Origin: Bifiguratus adelaidae
Lineage: Eukaryota > Mucoromycota > Endogonomycetes > Endogonales
Direction of reading: 5' to 3'
Length of the DNA: 64,000 nt
NCBI GenBank assembly: GCA_002261195.1
Contig: MVBO01000012.1
Location: 116,048-180,047 of the forward strand
Below are positions 30,098 to 41,129 of the stretch, piece by piece. Each line of letters begins with the position of its first letter. Positions within the stretch are counted from its first letter, which is position 1. The translations under genes and the position numbers were made by a program. Under the pieces are notes generated by a model that saw only the letters and a program-made list of their open reading frames with translations, was not told the origin of the DNA and did no database searches.

Positions 30098-30649
30098 CTA
30101 CCTTGGGGAAGTCAAGTTAATCTCCACCTCTCGCGTATCCTCTGCCCACATGCGCTGTCTCTCCCATAAAGGTATACCCGTCGCCAAAACTTGTTTAGTG
30201 ATATCGTGTCCCTTGAGCAGACACGCTTCATGGCCACTTACCATGAGCAAACACAGGTCGCCAAGCGCCCGTTTGCATGGCATTGATACAATCACCATCA
30301 ATGCCTGCATTGATCGTCGTACGATCCACCGAGAACCCAGCCTGAGTCAACAGATGGATAACATTGGCATCATGCGTCGCATTACTTCGACCATCATCCG
30401 TCTCATAAAAGACACGCTTGTTAGAAAAGAGAGAGGCCATTTGGGACAAGTGAAGATTGGTCGAGTCATCGTCGTTAAGGGCAAAGTTATTCACGTAATA
30501 GCCATCAGCATTTGCTCGAACAAAGGTCCAATTTTGCGAGCGCCAAGGTATCCATCAAAGGCACCTGCATTGTTGTCGCCTCCTCCAATCCATACGCTGG
30601 AGGAATGGGCGAGCGGAACAAGCGTCAAGAGGAGAATGGAAGACAGCAT
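30098..30649 (-). CDS. Small secreted protein of unknown function, probably frameshifted
   Basis: The ORF starts MLSSILLLTLVPLAHSSSVW, a clear signal peptide, followed by IGGGDNNAGAFDGYLG. A second frame then carries NWTFVRANADGYYVNNFALND and continues DSTNLHLSQMASLFSNKRVFYETDDG to a donor after VFAHG; a last exon (GIPLWERQRMW, stop at 30098) is reached over an intron of about 56 bp. The two frames meet near 30531-30543, where one extra base would join them smoothly. A weak 50-bp GTGCCT...TTCGAG intron could also restore frame. I recognise no family. A TATAAAA at 30691-30685 lies about 36 bp upstream of the ATG. It may be a live gene with a sequence error or a decaying one. Confidence 0.5.
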
Positions 30650-31061
30650 GACGCTAAAGGAGAGAGTGAGCGCAATGCTGGGACTTTTATATGTTAAGCC
30701 GTACAATTCCGTAAAAGAGCGCTCCCAGGTTCTTGACAGGACGACCCGTCGCAAAGGTCCCTGTTGTGCTACATTAGGGTTTGATCGGATCCTCATGCCA
30801 TTGACAAGGAGTGAATGGGGTGAGCGCAGAAATTGGCTTAACGTAGGATGGCATCGCGGAAGGGTACCGTGAGTGAACGGGAGGGAGGGGCCAAAAAAAA
30901 GAAAAGAAAAAACAAGCAGCAAAGGTGGATCCTCTTCTTCGCATCATGGCTCCGGTCCACTACAAGTAATTACATACACTATGCGCACTACAGGGGAAAA
31001 ACTATGTATAAGTGCAACGTCATGCGCGCACGCAAAATCCAGGGGTTTGATCGATCAATTT
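30650..31061. promoter_or_regulatory. Upstream region of the secreted-protein gene
   Basis: This 412-bp gap lies between the minus-strand secreted-protein gene and the 3' end of the bZIP gene. It has TATAAAA (30691-30685, minus) and a telobox-like AAACCCTAA (30782-30774, minus). An A-rich run (30893-30912) lies close to the bZIP 3' end. No other gene is evident. Confidence 0.45.
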
Positions 31062-32030
31062 TTAAGCGTGACCTTGGATCATCTCCGGTTTGTTGCCTTT
31101 GTCGCCATCGTGACCATCATTGTGCCTAACGACGTTGCCGTCAGCGTCCACACCGGCTAGGGCAGCCTCGTGCATTTGTTGCATGCTCAATTTGGCATTT
31201 AGTTCAGCCACCTGCTTGATGAGAGCATATCCTTCTGAGCCCTGCATGGCTCCAAGCGTGATTTTGGCAGAGAGTTCTTGATTCTCTTTTCGAAGACGAC
31301 TAATTTCATCCTCCAGTTTTTGTACCTTCTCCTCTAAATCGGTGATGTAGGCCTTCTTCTTCTTGCGGCATTCCTTGGCCGCCACCCGGTTCCTCATCAA
31401 GCGTCGTTGACGACGCTCATTCTCGGTAAGGCCCCGCGCATTGGGACCGCGTTTACCCTGAGTATGTCCGGTACCACCAGAGAGACCGGCATTGCTGCCA
31501 CCATAATCGTCTGAACCGAGCTGATCTTCGTCACCGTCACTATCTGATGTTCGACCATGATCATGGCCACCAGCATTGTTGCCACCGATACCGGGAATGA
31601 CGCTCGTACCTTGAAGATTCTGTAGCAGACTTGTGACATCGCGCGAACTTATGCCGGCAACGGGAGCAATCATGGCGAGATTTTGCACCAAGGATTGCGT
31701 GTCGTAGTTGGAGGGTAATGCGGAGGAAACGGAAGACTCGTGCTCGTTATTGTGATGTTGCTGCAAAGCCAGATGACTATTGGACGGCAAGGACAGCAGT
31801 GTAGAATTAGCTCCAGGCGATAGAGAAGAAGAGCCATCTTGACCGAGACCATCATGTTGTTCCGTACTCTCAATCACTTCGTCCTTGGTCTTGCTTCCCT
31901 TCCTTCCCTTCTTGGCCTGTGACTCTTGAGCACTCATATCAGTGGAACCTCTCTTCTTTGTCCTCTTCGTATCATCTTCGTGAACGTAGTCGGATATAGA
32001 CTCGTTGTAGGATGTGCCGTGCTCCGTCAT
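31062..32030 (-). CDS. CREB/ATF-type bZIP transcription factor
   Basis: Single exon, 322 residues. Near residues 200-260 is a basic region with the bZIP signature NRVAAKECR flanked by RRQRRLMR and KKKKAYI, then four leucine heptads (LEEKVQK, LEDEISR, LRKENQE, L). The KECRKKKK spacing is that of the CREB/ATF group, which binds TGACGTCA. The N-terminal half is acidic and Ser/Gln/Asn/His-rich, suited to activation; GGTGHTQGKRGPNARGLTENE leads into the DNA-binding part. In fungi such factors answer to PKA or stress MAP kinases, but no clear kinase-inducible domain is seen here. Its own promoter has several CRE-like elements (see 32123-32247). Confidence 0.9.
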   Translation of the reverse strand: MTEHGTSYNESISDYVHEDDTKRTKKRGSTDMSAQESQAKKGRKGSKTKDEVIESTEQHDGLGQDGSSSLSPGANSTLLSLPSNSHLALQQHHNNEHESSVSSALPSNYDTQSLVQNLAMIAPVAGISSRDVTSLLQNLQGTSVIPGIGGNNAGGHDHGRTSDSDGDEDQLGSDDYGGSNAGLSGGTGHTQGKRGPNARGLTENERRQRRLMRNRVAAKECRKKKKAYITDLEEKVQKLEDEISRLRKENQELSAKITLGAMQGSEGYALIKQVAELNAKLSMQQMHEAALAGVDADGNVVRHNDGHDGDKGNKPEMIQGHA

Positions 32031-32122
32031 GATGGACTACCATGGCCATCAATACCGCGCATATATGCCACCGCACGCGTTCAACAAGAACCGGCACTTA
32101 CCTATTTGGATCGAATGGAATG

Positions 32123-32247
32123 GTGACGAAACGAAAAGCCAAAGGGTGACGTTGTAAGGGAACGACGTCAACCTTTTGAGAAAAGGGAGACGTCAACCTT
32201 TTCGGTTTTATACCTAGACCGATTTGGGTGACGTAAGCATCGCGTCA
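32123..32247. promoter_or_regulatory. Cluster of CRE-like (TGACG/CGTCA) sites upstream of the bZIP gene
   Basis: Within about 90-215 bp upstream of the bZIP ATG are TGACGAA (32123), TGACGTTG (32147-32154), GACGTCA (32164-32170), GACGTCA (32189-32195), TGACGTAAG (32229-32237) and GCGTCA (32242-32247). The two middle sites are part of an exact 14-bp direct repeat, GACGTCAACCTTTT, starting at 32164 and 32189. CREB/ATF factors bind such sites, so autoregulation is a reasonable inference. Confidence 0.6.
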
Positions 32248-32836
32248 TCCATTTTTGGGAGAGGGCCCCCTGGACTAGATTGTTTTCACCATGCATGGCG
32301 TGTTATTGGCCGGGGGTACAAACGAGGAAGAGGGTCCATGCTTCCTATGAAAGGAGTGTAGGTAAAGCCTTGACATACAGCTACAAGACGGTTGAAAATA
32401 CATGGACACGTCATCGCTCAGGTCAAAACTACATCGCGTCGGCTTTAAACGTTTGATGATGGAAAGGGATAAAGAGAACGGCACGGTAAAAGGTTTTACG
32501 AGCATCCCTATGGCTATTGGTGGTTAAAATGAATGCAATTGCAAAAGGGGGAAAGAAACCGCGTTCTCCAAATACGGAAATTCCACCTTCCATCGTCGAC
32601 ACGTTGTTGGATTCAACTGCTCTGCAATCATTGCGCCAGAATGCGCTTTCAATGCGTCCATTGTCCAATGATTGTTCGCACAAATGTGGAAGAGACTTGA
32701 TGCTGTCTTAACCAACTCGACAAGAGGCTCTTCGACGATCGCTCAAGGACAGGAAATAGATGTGATGCAATGCAAACTGTCATTGACGTTTTCTGAGTGA
32801 CGAAACTTTTTATTCCATTTACAAAGGGAATACTCT
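32248..32836. other. Intergenic stretch with no gene seen
   Basis: Between the CRE cluster and the 3' end of eS28. Short ORFs exist on both strands but none resembles a protein family or has a persuasive splice structure. It likely holds distal bZIP promoter and the eS28 3' region. Confidence 0.4.
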
Positions 32837-33168
32837 TTAGCGAAGTCTGTGAAAGGACAACCATTGAGCATCATGCATCTACACCATCCTGTGCACACAT
32901 ACCTTCTGGCCTCACGTTCGGATTCCAACAAGCACAAGATATCGTTCTCGCGGACAGGTCCCTTGACGTTACGGATGATGGACCGGGAAGTATCGTCCAT
33001 GAACTCGACGCGGACTTGGGTTACACCACCACGGGAGCCGGTACGGCCGAGGACTTTGATGACTTTGGCGAGTTTGACAGCTTGCTTTTGGCTATCCTGC
33101 AAGGTGAAAGGACAATTGTGTGAGTATATGTGTGGTTTGGATGATACATAGATCAGAAGTTCTTGCAT
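32837..33168 (-). CDS. RPS28: 40S ribosomal protein eS28 (RPS28)
   Basis: eS28 sits in the 40S head near the mRNA exit site. The main exon (33096-32903) encodes [49 protein letters not shown] and ESEREARR, almost identical to yeast Rps28. A 56-bp intron then leads to a tiny last exon (32846-32837) that completes the family end RLR and TAA. Upstream, an acceptor TTGCAG precedes GATAGCC, so the start codon is in a separate small exon. The candidate used here is ATG at 33168 with a donor at 33148/33147, giving seven extra N-terminal residues; the family normally has only Met before this point, so the true start exon may lie further up. Confidence 0.93.
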
Positions 33169-33886
33169 AAAAAGGCATCTGCCGTTGCAGGGTACCCATC
33201 ATCAACGTCGCGACATTAGTCCGTTGCGTATCGTCTCCCCTGCATGCGCGAGATCAACCTGCACCCATCATATTACATCCGAAATCCCAGCCTATGCAAC
33301 ACTCGCGCGCGGTGCCTATTAGGGCTTTTTGTCCCTATGGACGGATGCACGTCCATCCATCCCAACGGATGGATGCAAGCGGCTTTGGGCATCCATTTAC
33401 TCTCAGACCGAAATCCACCGCCAAAGCATCGACCGGTTCATGCTTGCCCATATTCATCGCAGTATGGTCCATCCCAACCCGTCGCGTGAGCTCCACTTAC
33501 CATCTTGTCAGAGTATAGAGAGAGAGAGGAAGGCTGCGGTTGTGCAGTGCTTCATTTTTGACGAGCAGTGGAGTTGCTATAAAAGGCAAACCCTAACCCA
33601 GATATTTATTCGACGTTTGGCCTTCATTTGCTACGTACATGCCATCGTAGCTGACATGAGAAAAGAAAAAGATAAATGTATTACAACTGTGCCCAGTCGA
33701 GAGGGGAAGCAGGACGATGGCGAGGGAAAATGGGATGGAATGGGGTCAAAGTACATGGTGGTCAATGGATAATGGGATTTTAGGGAAAGAGATTGCGCAT
33801 TCATGTACCGTCAACAACGGCCCATGGTTATGCAATGGGACGCTTCGGATGAAGCTACATGCGAAATATGGGGTAATAGGAAGGGC
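33169..33886. other. Intergenic region upstream of eS28, with telobox and GCATCCATCC
   Basis: The 718-bp gap between eS28 (5' end) and importin alpha (3' end). It contains GCATCCATCC on minus (33376-33367), embedded in an imperfect inverted repeat (33350-33376), and AAACCCTAACCC (33588-33599). A plus-strand TATAAAAGG lies at 33578-33586, just before the telobox. Open frames here look accidental, so no gene is called. Confidence 0.45.
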
Positions 33887-35899
33887 TTATTGTCCACCAC
33901 CAAAGGAAAAGCCACCTTGAGGAGCGTTGACGCCTTGGAAGGTGAAAGCACCCGTATCGCTGTCGACTACAGGAGCCAGGTTGTTGTCATCACCCTCGTC
34001 ATCGGGGAAGTACTTGTCGATGATGTTGTAGGCCTTCTTGTAGATTTCCAAGTTATCGTGCATTTGCAATTCGTTAATTTTCACCATTCCGCCGCACTCT
34101 TCGACATGGAGGGCGTAACGATTGATGCCCTCCGGATCGTTCGCTTTGTCTTGCTCGCCGACCTTGAGAATATTCTCAAGGCCATCAAGTGCTACTTGAA
34201 TAATCTTGTTATCCTGAGCCGTGAGCATGTCGCAGAAAGGTTTGATGACACCCTGTGAAACGATATACCGGATCTGGTCAGGCTTGTTGAGGCCACCCGA
34301 GGTTGCATTAGATAGAGCCCAGCAAGCTTCCTTCTTTGTCTTGAAATCGGCTGTGGCGAGAATGTTGATCAATGGAGGGATGAGGTTGGCGTCAATGACA
34401 GCTTGGATTTGTTGGGTGTTTCCTGCCGTAATGTTAGAAATTGTCCAACAAGCTTCCTTACGGATGCCATCCTTGGGGCTGGATAGCAGAGACAGCAATG
34501 CGGGTAGCACCCCGCAATTGATGACAACTTGCGTTTGCAAATCATCACCTGTGACGATGTTTCCAATGGAACGAAGAGCTGGGGTTTGAACAGATGTAGA
34601 AGGCTTCATCAAAAGCAAGACCAACTGCCGGCAAACACCCGCTTCAATCACTGCAGCAATCTTCTCGTTCGAGCCGTCGGAAAGATAGGAAATGGCCCAG
34701 CAGGCGTCAATCAATACCTCGTCATCTTGAGAGTAGATCAAGAGAGCCAAAACCTTCAAGGCAGGAGAAATCTAAATCATACAACGCTGCATCAGTATTT
34801 TGCAAGTGCAGGCAACCTGTGCTAAAATGTGCTAAAACTTACCAAATTCCAGTCGGGTTGAGGGTTTTTGCCACGGCAAAAGTTGGACAGCGTCCAGGTG
34901 GCATTTCGCAACATGGACAGCTTGTTATGTTCGCTCAAAAGCTGTAGCAAAGGTTGCAAAGCACCGGCGTGGAGTACGTAATCTCTGCATCGAGGACTAT
35001 CTCCAGCAATGTTACCCAAAGCCCAGACAGCCTAAAATACATCAGAAACACATATTAACGCGTCCGTAAGGGAATGTTGAGAGCTTTCGCAACACCGTAC
35101 CTGCTCCTTGACGTCCGCGACAGGGCTGCTCAAAAGTTGAACAAAGTAAGGGACGGCGCCGGCATCAATCACAACTTGGGTTTGGTTGGAGGAGCCCGAA
35201 GCAATGTTGGTAAGAGCCCAAGCAGCTTCAAACTAGGACAAGGAAGACCCATCAGCACTGGCAGGCGAAGGATCAACAGTACACACTGACCTGAATCAAA
35301 GAGTGGGGAGACTGAAGAAACTCAACAAACTTGGGAACAACACCGCAAGCAATAACTTCTTCGATAGGGGGATTGCGTTCCTTGGACAAGAGTTTGCGGA
35401 ACTTTGTGGTGGCTGTAAGCTGGTCCTCCATATTGTTGGACATGACCCCCGCAATCATCTCTGGCAGCATCTCTTGCAACTGGTCGACGAGAAGCAAACG
35501 GTAGAAAAGAGGAAAAGCACAAAGGATATGAGTATACACGCACTTCCCAACCGTCCCTTGCCATCACCCTCAGCATGCCACAAGTTCAAAGCGTACAGGA
35601 GCCAATCCACGCAAAACTCGGTGGCCAGTGACACGTTCGAAAATGAGCGGCAACTCCCTGCGCAGGATCTCTGACTATTCCACCCAACTTACCTGAGCAT
35701 CAATCACCTGTGCTGACTCATCATCGTCACTGTCATCGTCCACGGCTGGAATGTTCATGTTGCGCTTCTTGAACAACTGCTCCTCGCGCTTCTGCTTCCG
35801 AAGCTCAATCTGCTGCTGATCTCGACGTCTTCGGACTTCATCTTGCTTAAAGTTGCCCTTGTTCTTGAAGTTCTCGCGTCGTTCACTGAATCTATCCAT
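33887..35899 (-). CDS. SRP1: Importin subunit alpha (karyopherin alpha, SRP1)
   Basis: Importin alpha binds classical nuclear localisation signals and links cargo to importin beta. The N-terminal exon codes for the autoinhibitory importin-beta-binding domain, basic as expected ([16 protein letters not shown]...[10 protein letters not shown]). Armadillo repeats follow: [85 protein letters not shown] and [12 protein letters not shown], each with the W...N pair that holds NLS peptides. The protein ends GGFSFGGGQ. About four short introns separate five exons. The usual single fungal importin alpha has this layout and about 530 residues. Confidence 0.97.
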
Positions 35900-36449
35900 G
35901 ACGGGGAAAGGGAGCTAACGAATCGAATCAAAGAAAATTGCGGGAAAAGGGCGCGCAAAGGTTGAATATATGCATGTTATCATGGGATAGAGGGAGCCTG
36001 CAGGGGATGAATAGACATGTTGGATGATGGCGAGGGTGAGGAGAGGTTCGGAGAGAAGCACGCGTAGGCTATGATCCGGGACAAGACGCGACCACTCGCG
36101 AAAACTATTGACGTCACAAATACCTACGTCATCCACGGCAGGAGATGCACCTTAAGCGTGGCGCACACAGCAAACAAGCACTTGCTGCTTTGTTCACCGT
36201 CGACGCTCTCTCTGACGCGATCCATGCTGCGCTCTTGCTCTCCCATGTCATTTTCATCATCTCTCACCAGCCACGCGCCGGATCACGTGATTGCTCTATA
36301 TTTTAATTCATTAAATAACCCCCAACATCTGGGACCTTTTTTTCACCCCATTGTGCGCTTTCTCTCGCTATACCTTTGTCTCGCTCTCTTCTTGTCTGGC
36401 GCGGTGGACTCATTGTTCTTGCCGCATACATGGTGATCTTGCATTGATC
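35900..36449. promoter_or_regulatory. Divergent promoter of importin alpha and SCH9 with a perfect CRE
   Basis: A 550-bp intergenic region. It holds a palindromic CRE TGACGTCA at 36109-36116 and a half-site TACGTCA about 15 bp on. A pyrimidine-rich tract (36355-36400) precedes the SCH9 start. An open frame runs into SCH9 from 36351 but the first family-like Met is at 36450. Confidence 0.55.
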
Positions 36450-38959
36450 ATGGCTGATCTTGCAGAGTCACTCTTCAAGCTCAAAAACTTTGGGTTTCAT
36501 ACCTCACCTGCTACTTCACCGCAACTTACTGGTTTTGCTCGGCCTCCGAGTGCTTCATCAGATAGACGACAGGGCAGAGAGGTGAATCATGATGTGAATG
36601 GTGGGAATGGGCCATTGGATTGGAATGCATTGCGGCAGAACTTGACGGAGGGTATTACCACGCTCTCTAAAGGGCTCTCATCTGGTTCTTTTCTCGGTTC
36701 CTGGCTCGTACCCGGTACTGGGGAAGCAGAGGACGATCAGGAAGACTCTGGAAGCCCAGCATTGCCATCTCCGGACAAGCGAACGATACCTGCCAAGACA
36801 TTCAGCCATGCTTCACCTGTAACGCAAGTGAACAAGGCACATGCCAGGTCCACTAGCCATGATACACCCGCCATTGACATTCCACGTCGTGATCCCTTGC
36901 TTGTCGCACATCAATCAAGCGAATCGTCCATTTTGTCGACTAGTATGGATGCGCAATGTCGGATTCAAATTACCATCGTCGAAGCGCGCAATTTGAATCT
37001 TTTTACGCCGGCAGCTCAAGCGTGTGTTTATGCAGTTTGCGAATATGGACAAAATTGCGTGGTGACTGGCGAGAGCGGACCGGGGGTGGGTGGATCTGCC
37101 GAAGCGGATATCTTCACGCTAGCAAAGATGGCGTCGTGTCCACAATGGCGATTCGATTGCGAATTTCCGTCTCCAAAGCAACCTTACCCCGTTCTTGTCA
37201 CCTTGTACAACCGGAACAAGGCCAGCGACGGCAAGGAAGTGTGTCTTGGACGCGCATGCATTCAATTGAAAGCTTTGGACGGAAGCACGTTGGATACCTG
37301 GCTCAAGCTCGGCCCTTTAGAACCGTCCGAAAGCGCTTCTGCTATCACCGGCGATGTCCGTGTGCAAGTGACTTGGGTGGATGCGCCATCTTCAAAGAGC
37401 AACAAACCATCCCTCAGAGATTATCAAGTCATCAGACCCCTAGCACGCGGATCGTTTGGCGCCGTCTATCTCGTCCGGAAACGTCTTGCAGGACATCGCG
37501 ATCGACATGAGCTCGACTCTCCTCTCTCTTCCTCTACTTCATCAATTCCACTTTACGCTCTCAAGGTGCTGTCCAAGCGACGACTGATTGCGACATCTTC
37601 TATCCGTCACACCCTCTCAGAACGGTCTGTCCTCGTTGCTACCTCATTGGCGCAACATCCCTTCATCGTGCGACTCCACTCTGCATTTCAAGACCCAGAG
37701 CGCTTGTTTTTCGTCATGGATTTCGTGGGTGGAGGCGAACTGTTTTATCATTTAGAACGCCAAGGCGGGCGCGGCTTCCATGTCAATACTGTACGTTTCC
37801 TTGGCGCAGAGGTAGTCGAAGCCATCGGATGGCTTCACAGCTGCGGTATTGTGTATCGGTAAGTTTCAATGGACGACTTGAAGGAGGATGGCTCATGCGC
37901 TTACCATTCTATAGTGATCTCAAGCCCGAAAACATCCTTTTGGACCCCGAGGGCCACATACGATTGACAGATTTCGGCCTCTGCAAGCCAGATCTTCCAC
38001 AGGCACCAGATCACCACACCAATACCTTTTGTGGCACGTCCGAATACGTTGCACCAGAGATGATCAAAGCTCAAGGTTATGGCTACAGTGTTGACTGGTG
38101 GGCGGTTGGCATACTCCTCTACGAGATGGGCACAGGCAACGTTCCTTTCTCACATCCGAATCTTAAGCAACTTTACGCCATGATCAGCACGTCTAGTGTA
38201 CGCTATCCCCCATCTATGCCCGCAAACCTCCGAGATCTTGTTTCCAGCCTTCTTGTCAAAGACCCTGTGCATCGTCTAGGCTGTGCAAAAGATGCCACCG
38301 AAAGCATCCCGGGCCAGGTAAAGAACCATCCTTTTTGGGGTGGTCTTGATTGGAACCTCCTGAAACGCCGTGGTATCGCTTCTCCCTTGAAACCCGTTGG
38401 ACCTTGGGGTCCAGTTTCAGAGCTCACCAAGCCCCCGTCAAACCGTGATGCATCGGCCAGCGCTCATCCGAAACACGCTGTCAAGACCCAAAGCTACACT
38501 GTTCCTGTGCCTTCCGTTGTTCCGACTTCAAGGGCTCCACCTGGCGACGACGTGGATACCATTTTGAGCGCCTCCGTCTCGACCGTCTCTACCTTGGACA
38601 CCGACGCCATTGATGCACCTGGAGGTCGAGTAGGATCCACACCGCTCTCTGGGACGTGGCAACGCGAATTTCTCGGCTTTAGCTATGCCGGCTCCGTGGC
38701 CGATCCATTTGACTCCCCATTACCTTCACGACTGGACTCGGCAAGTCGTATCAAGTCATGTTCGCTGGAACCCGATGCGCCACCATTGGCACAATCCCTC
38801 GAGCATCGTCCCCGCCAACGCGTTTGCTCTCAAGAGTCTGATGACGTGACGGCCACATTCGGCATCAAGACTGGCAACGGACAAGCAGAGCCAGAGGAGG
38901 TGGTCGAAGAGGATGAGGACGATGAGGAGGACAACGACGACGAGTGGGAAGACGTCTAG
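36450..38959 (+). CDS. SCH9: SCH9-like AGC kinase with C2 domain
   Basis: Two exons (36450-37858, 37915-38959) give 817 residues. A Ser-rich N-terminus leads to a C2-like region (about 170-310, CRIQITIVEARNLNLF, then VLVTLYNRNK and CLGRACIQLKALDG). The kinase domain begins YQVIRPLARGSFGAVYLVRK near 322; it has ALKVLSKRR, YRDLKPENILLD, DFGLCK and the activation loop TFCGTSEYVAPE near 506. The C-terminal AGC extension has the hydrophobic motif FLGFSYA (about 720), the TORC1 target site in Sch9. C2 plus AGC kinase is the hallmark of Sch9, the nutrient-signalling S6K/Akt-like kinase. A strongly acidic tail (EEDEDDEEDNDDEWEDV) is unusual. Confidence 0.9.
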
Positions 38960-39104
38960 GTGGTGTATTTATACACTGTACATATATGCTCATGTAAATG
39001 GTTTGGATGGACGTGCTATCCTTGTAGATAATGATTCAATACACAACAATGATCGCCAGGGCATGGAATCAATTGGTATCTACTCGTTACAAGAGGGCAT
39101 CGTC

Positions 39105-40732
39105 CTACTCTCTAACCACGCCCACCGTCAACTCGGCCCGTCCGAGCGGTGCAACACCCAGCACTCCGCCCAGGGCACGGTAGGCTTCCTCTAATCCAAC
39201 CTCTTCTGCACTCCTTTCTCCATCCGTCACATCCTTTACCCCTAGCCGCAATGTACCGACCCAATGCGAAGGTCTGAGGGATGGTTGCCAAAGATGGGAC
39301 ACATGGACCCGATCAATGAGGGGATGCGCCACCAATTGCGCCAACCTCGCCTCCACATCGATCCCTCCGACGGCCACATGCCCGGATCGATGGGTGGGAG
39401 CTGTTTGAAGCAAGATTTCACAGAGGGCCTTGGCGGCCGGTAAACCACACCAAAACATCCAGACACTGATACCAAACGCGCACAACTTGTCCATGTAGGC
39501 CGAATGATGGGGTTTCAGAAGGGTGACGCTGGGTGACGAGGAGGTCAAGGTCAGGAGGATGGCGACGAGGTGAGCAATGACGGTGCCGAGGGCAAACGGG
39601 TTTCGAGCCAGTTGGCGTACAAAGGGATGACCGGCTGGTGTGAGTAACCTGCCCATGGACGATTGGGTCGCTACGCAACGCAAAGGCAAGAGCGGATGAG
39701 GATACAGAGGATACAGGCACCAGACAACAGACGCAAGACCCTCCTTACCTTGCAGCAGCAATTCGTGCGCCCCAAAATACAGCAAAGAGATCATGGAGGC
39801 GCCCAAGGAGATGAGGAGCAAGAAGACGGTACCCCATCCAGGATGACTATCAAAACCATGTTTGTCAGCACCGGCAACCGCTCACCACACCTCCACTTGC
39901 CTTCGATCCTCATGACCCACACCTGCGCTTTCACCCGCTTCTTCAAGCATGACATGCTCAATGGCTTCCTTGGTGATGAACATGGCTGAAAAGAGGAGAT
40001 AAATGACGGCCAACAAGCTCGCCAAGATGTCCAATCGTTGAGCGCTGCAACGCGCGTTCGATCAGCACCACGGAAACGCAGTATGGATCCCTGTGCCTTA
40101 CCCAAACGGCCGCTTCAAATTGGTATACCCGAAATCAGCGCGCGTCACCATCGCTTGACAAAGCAACACCAAGATGCCTACCGCATCAAACAATCCCATG
40201 TAGCCTACACTAGTAATGGCTAATATAACGCGTCGTGGTTTTAGCCTACATCAAACAGTGCCACCTCTTGCCTCCCTTACCCAATCTTTCAACGCTCTGT
40301 CCACACCACCAGAGCAACGTGGCGATCGACGCGTGAAGTGCAGCCCAGGTGAGCAAGGTCTTCTGTTGCGGAGATAATTGTGTGAGCAGTTGCGACAGTG
40401 TAGGCAAAGCAGGTGTATATACAGGTGCATAGGGATGATGATGATGATGATGATGGTCGTGAGCGTCGTGAGCGTGATGATGAGCATGATCGTGACAATG
40501 ACGGTGAACAGTACCACCATCCCCCATTCCATGGTGTCCTGCAGAATGAGCATCATCCTGTCTCCCGTGCCCACTCTGCACGCTTCCATGATGATCCATA
40601 CTGGTCCTTCCGTGGTGCATGGTGACGGATGTGGGAACCTGCGTCATGCTTAGCCAGTATTCCATCCTGCATAGACTCATTTCCACTCACCGGCGTTCTT
40701 GGACGAATCTCCTTCTCTCGAGAGTGTTGCAT
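39105..40732 (-). CDS. Cation diffusion facilitator (ZnT-like) with degenerate metal site
   Basis: A multi-pass membrane protein of the CDF zinc-transporter family. The N-terminus is His-rich (HRHCHDHAHHHAHDAHDHHH), coded partly by a CAT repeat near 40435. Helices are visible in TLLTWAALHASIATLLWWC, YMGLFDAVGILVLLCQAM, LASLLAVIYLLFSAMFITKEA, LISLGASMISLLYFGAHELL and ALGTVIAHLVAILLTLTS. The QRLDILASL.AVIYLLFSAMF..KEA.EH part and the cytoplasmic C-terminal fold (VHVSHLWQPSL) match CDF members. In TM2 the zinc-binding His/Asp motif is replaced by GLFDAVGI, and TM5 keeps His but not Asp, as in the non-transporting partners ZnT6/Zrg17. The start used is ATG at 40732, joined over a 52-bp intron to VPTSVTMHH; ATG at 40680 is an alternative. 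Confidence 0.75.
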
Positions 40733-41129
40733 GGTCCTGGTCAGCTTTACACTACTCTCTACGCCTCTTGTATACTCTTGTTCGTGTCTATATACCCTCT
40801 CCCGCTCCTTCTGTGTCTCTCTTGGAGGCTCGCAGGGTCCACAGAGAGAGAACACGGAAATTAACGCGTTGCCTTTGAGAGGAGTGTGAGAGCGAGGCAG
40901 GCGAGAAAGAGCACACAAGAGAGAGCAAGAGAAGAAGAGTGGATAGATTTACACAGAGTGTATATCCTCTGTTGGATGGAGAGGATTCAGGTGAGTCTTG
41001 AGCGCAAGAGCGCGAGAGAGAGATGAAGAGAGAGAGATTCCGTGGGTTTCATTGACACTTGGTTTTCTCAGTCATCCTTGACACGCTAGGGGACCAGGAT
41101 TCACAGCTCTCACACTACAAGTGCGCGAT
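40733..41129. promoter_or_regulatory. Divergent promoter with CT/GA-rich tracts
   Basis: 397 bp between the start codons of the CDF gene and the CH-kinase gene. It is rich in GA/CT dinucleotide runs, notably 40839-40850 and 41008-41038. No TATA box or known operator was seen. Such tracts are common nucleosome-poor promoter elements in fungi. Confidence 0.45.

Noticed and set aside
30150-30872. 240-codon plus-strand ORF
   Set aside because: It runs antisense over the secreted-protein gene and its promoter, and has no family-like motif.
33329-33772. 147-codon plus-strand ORF in the gap before importin alpha
   Set aside because: Composition looks random, it crosses the telobox region, and no splice-linked partner exon was found.
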